Assembly (NCBI GenBank): GCA_049433545.1
Contig: JBMTEY010000143.1
Coordinates: forward strand, 1 to 6,077
DNA from: Ga0077527 sp049433545
Lineage (GTDB): Bacteria; Pseudomonadota; Gammaproteobacteria; Burkholderiales; SG8-41
DNA: 6,077 bases
Reading direction: 5' to 3'
The translations under genes and the position numbers were made by a program. The notes beneath the pieces are model-generated. The model did no database searches. It worked only from the letters and a program-made list of their open reading frames with translations, and was not told the DNA's origin. Below are positions 4,692-6,077 of this stretch, piece after piece. Position 1 is the first letter of the stretch; every line of letters starts with the position of its first letter.

Positions 4692-5330
4692 ATGACCCAG
4701 CTGATCCTGATCCGCCACGGCGAAACGCTGTGGAACACCGAGCGCCGCATGCAGGGCCAGCTCGACAGCCCTCTGACCGAACGCGGCCTGTGGCAGGCGC
4801 AGAGACTCGGCGAGCGGCTGAAGTCGCAGCCCTTCGACACGCTTTATTCCAGCGACCTGCCGCGTGCCTGGCGCACCGCGGAGTGCATCGCCGCGGAAAC
4901 GGGTCATGACATCGTCGCCGACGCACGGCTGCGCGAGCGCCACTTCGGCATCTTCGAGGGCATGACGCGCGCCGACATGGAACAGCGCGATCCTGAAGTG
5001 CATGCGCGCTTCATGACGCGTGACCCGGAGTTCGCGGTGCCCGGCGGCGAGAGTCCCGTCGCCTTCATGGCGCGCATCCGCGCCGCACTCGAAGACATCG
5101 CCGCGCGCCATGCGGATCAGACCATCGCCGTGGTGACCCATGGCCTGGTGCTTGACTGCGCCTGGCGTATCGCCACCGGGTTGCCGCTGCAGGAATCGCG
5201 GCCGGTGCCGCTGGTAAACGCCAGCCTCAACTGGTTCGAGTGTGATGACGGCCGCTGGAGCGCGGGGCGCTGGGGTGATGCCGAGCATTTGGGCGATGGC
5301 GTGACCATCTTCGGTGACGGCACCGTCTGA
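4692..5330 (+). CDS. Histidine phosphatase family protein (phosphoglycerate mutase-like)
   Basis: Cytosolic phosphatase of the branch-1 histidine phosphatase superfamily (GpmB/CobC-like), using a phosphohistidine intermediate. It has 212 residues, near the usual 200. The catalytic motif LIRHGET (6-12) carries His9; phosphate-pocket arginines are Arg8 and Arg58 in YSSDLPRAWRTAE (52-64); Glu82 in LRERHFGIFEG is the likely acid; and the second histidine is His150 in VVTHGLVL (147-154). PGGES (117-121) is also typical. The start at 4692 places the RHGE motif at the usual distance; the frame extends far upstream only as antisense of tauE. No Shine-Dalgarno precedes it, and the leader is C-rich. 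It is followed after 55 nt by the alpha/beta hydrolase on the same strand. Substrate is unknown: members act on sugar phosphates, alpha-ribazole phosphate or phosphoserine, and no cobalamin genes are nearby. Confidence 0.93.
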   Translation: MTQLILIRHGETLWNTERRMQGQLDSPLTERGLWQAQRLGERLKSQPFDTLYSSDLPRAWRTAECIAAETGHDIVADARLRERHFGIFEGMTRADMEQRDPEVHARFMTRDPEFAVPGGESPVAFMARIRAALEDIAARHADQTIAVVTHGLVLDCAWRIATGLPLQESRPVPLVNASLNWFECDDGRWSAGRWGDAEHLGDGVTIFGDGTV

Positions 5331-5370
5331 TGCTTGAAAATTCAATGAAAACATATGCTTGCAAATTTTC
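5331..5370 (+). repeat. AT-rich spacer with direct and inverted repeats
   Basis: TGCTTGAAAATT (5331-5342) and TGCTTGCAAATT (5356-5367) match at 11 of 12 bases, 25 bp apart. GAAAATT (5336-5342) and AATTTTC (5364-5370) are also a perfect inverted pair that could form a hairpin with a 21-nt loop. TATGCT (5354-5359) might serve as a -10. The spacer separates the phosphatase from the hydrolase and may be a regulator site or an internal promoter. Confidence 0.4.
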
Positions 5371-5385
5371 TCCGGCGCGGATCGC

Positions 5386-6021
5386 ATGAACGCCGCTGAA
5401 CCGGTGATCATCGTCCACGGCCTGTGGCTGCATGGCATGGTCATGGGCTGGCTGGCGCGACGCATCGCGCAGTGCGGTTTCGATACCCACACCTATTCCT
5501 ATCCGTCAGTGCAACTGACGCTCAGCGAAAACGCCGCGCGCCTGGCCCAATTCTGTGAAGGGCTGGGTGCTGCGCGCGTGCACATGGTCTGCCACAGCAT
5601 GGGCGGACTGATCGCGCTGAAAATGCTCGAATCCACGCCGGCGCTGCGCTGCGACCGCCTGGTGCTGGTCGGCACGCCGTACACCGGCAGTTTCGCCGCG
5701 CAGCGCCTGTCGCAGTTCCCCGGCGGCGCTGCTCTGCTCGGCCACAGCATTGCCGAGTGGCTGGACGGGATGCGTCCGGCGATTTGCGCCGAAGAGGTCG
5801 GTGTCATCGCCGGAACGCGCGGATTCGGGCTCGGCTGGCTGATCGCACCCGACCTGCCGCGCCCGCACGACGGCGCGGTCACTGTCGCCGAAACGGAAAT
5901 TCCCGGTCCGCACGGCCGCGTACTGCTCGACGTCAGTCACAGCGAAATGCTGATTTCACGCGAAGTGGCTGCGCAATGCTGCGAATTCCTGGCACACGGA
6001 CGGTTTGCGCCCGCGCCATGA
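5386..6021 (+). CDS. Alpha/beta hydrolase, lipase/esterase type
   Basis: Predicted serine hydrolase of the alpha/beta fold, 211 residues. The oxyanion-side motif is VIIVHGLWLHG (7-17), the nucleophile elbow is CHSMGG (69-74) with Ser71, the acid is probably Asp162 in PHDGAVTV (160-167), and the base is His185 in VSHSEML (183-189). LVGTPYTGSFAA (94-105) matches the GTP.xGS motif of triacylglycerol-lipase/PGAP1-like members. There is no lid domain and no signal peptide, so it should be cytoplasmic. The ATG at 5386 is preferred; an in-frame TTG at 5359 would add nine residues (LQIFSGADR) unlike family starts, and the ribosome site is weak for either. It lies 55 nt after the phosphatase, and its TGA overlaps the start of a lipoprotein gene. 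Substrate is unknown; a small ester or acyl lipid is the usual guess. Confidence 0.9.
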   Translation: MNAAEPVIIVHGLWLHGMVMGWLARRIAQCGFDTHTYSYPSVQLTLSENAARLAQFCEGLGAARVHMVCHSMGGLIALKMLESTPALRCDRLVLVGTPYTGSFAAQRLSQFPGGAALLGHSIAEWLDGMRPAICAEEVGVIAGTRGFGLGWLIAPDLPRPHDGAVTVAETEIPGPHGRVLLDVSHSEMLISREVAAQCCEFLAHGRFAPAP

Positions 6022-6077
6022 TGCGCAATGCCGCCGCGCTCGCCGCACTGATGCTGCTCGCCGGCTGCGGCAACCTG
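6018..6077 (+). CDS. Lipoprotein, N-terminal signal peptide only (cut by window edge)
   Basis: Twenty codons are visible: a short polar start (MMRN), a hydrophobic stretch (residues 5-15) and a lipobox LAGC (14-17), so Cys17 is the predicted lipidation site after signal peptidase II cleavage. Gly-Asn after the cysteine has no aspartate at +2, suggesting outer-membrane sorting by the E. coli rule. The first ATG (6018) overlaps the hydrolase stop as ATGA, which suggests translational coupling; the second ATG (6021) is an alternative start. No Shine-Dalgarno is seen. The mature protein is outside the window, so function is unknown. Confidence 0.75.
   Translation, partial: MMRNAAALAALMLLAGCGNL

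Noticed and set aside
4632..5492. Minus-strand frame of 286 codons over phosphatase and hydrolase start
   Set aside because: Antisense to two genes with complete active sites; no domain seen.
1..6077. CRISPR array, transposase, tRNA, rRNA or toxin-antitoxin module
   Set aside because: No regularly spaced repeats, DDE-type proteins, cloverleaf sequence or small paired toxin genes were found.

Overview
This GC-rich window (two lines hand-counted in the phosphatase gene give about 72% GC) looks like a chromosomal segment of a proteobacterium, most likely a betaproteobacterium. The basis is the type of initiation factor IF-1 (89 residues with a C-terminal tail), the Lrp and AceE protein types and the codon use; this is inference, not a database match. 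There are nine genes, two of them cut by the window edges. I see no rRNA, tRNA, CRISPR array, insertion sequence or phage gene.

Region by region: (1) 1-1051 is a divergent pair: the start of an AceE-type 2-oxoacid dehydrogenase E1 (minus strand, cut at the left edge) and an Lrp/AsnC regulator (plus strand). They share an AT-rich promoter region holding a TATAAT hexamer on each strand. The E1 ribosome-binding site lies inside a 16-bp perfect palindrome. The pairing resembles the mdeR/mdeB arrangement described in Pseudomonas putida. (2) 1093-1822 is a minus-strand cold-shock/translation pair: a CspA-type protein with a candidate promoter and a leader of about 120 nt, followed 92 nt later by translation initiation factor IF-1. 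(3) 1919-3112 is a plus-strand class I/II PLP aminotransferase, convergent with (4) a minus-strand YkgJ-type cysteine-cluster protein (3120-3665) that has lower GC and a TTG start. (5) 3855-4607 is a minus-strand TauE/SafE membrane permease. (6) From 4692 to the right edge is a plus-strand run: histidine phosphatase, alpha/beta hydrolase (lipase-like), and the first 20 codons of a lipoprotein whose start overlaps the hydrolase stop (ATGA).

Most genes are ordinary housekeeping or accessory metabolism, and I do not see a clearly new multi-gene system. The most interesting signals are regulatory: the bistable-looking RNA hairpin that can mask or expose the E1 ribosome-binding site, the overlapping divergent promoters beside it, the cspA leader and cspA-infA linkage, and the tauE/phosphatase intergenic region, where neither gene has a Shine-Dalgarno and tauE may be leaderless. 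Most of the long open frames antisense to these genes are by-products of high GC and are not annotated.
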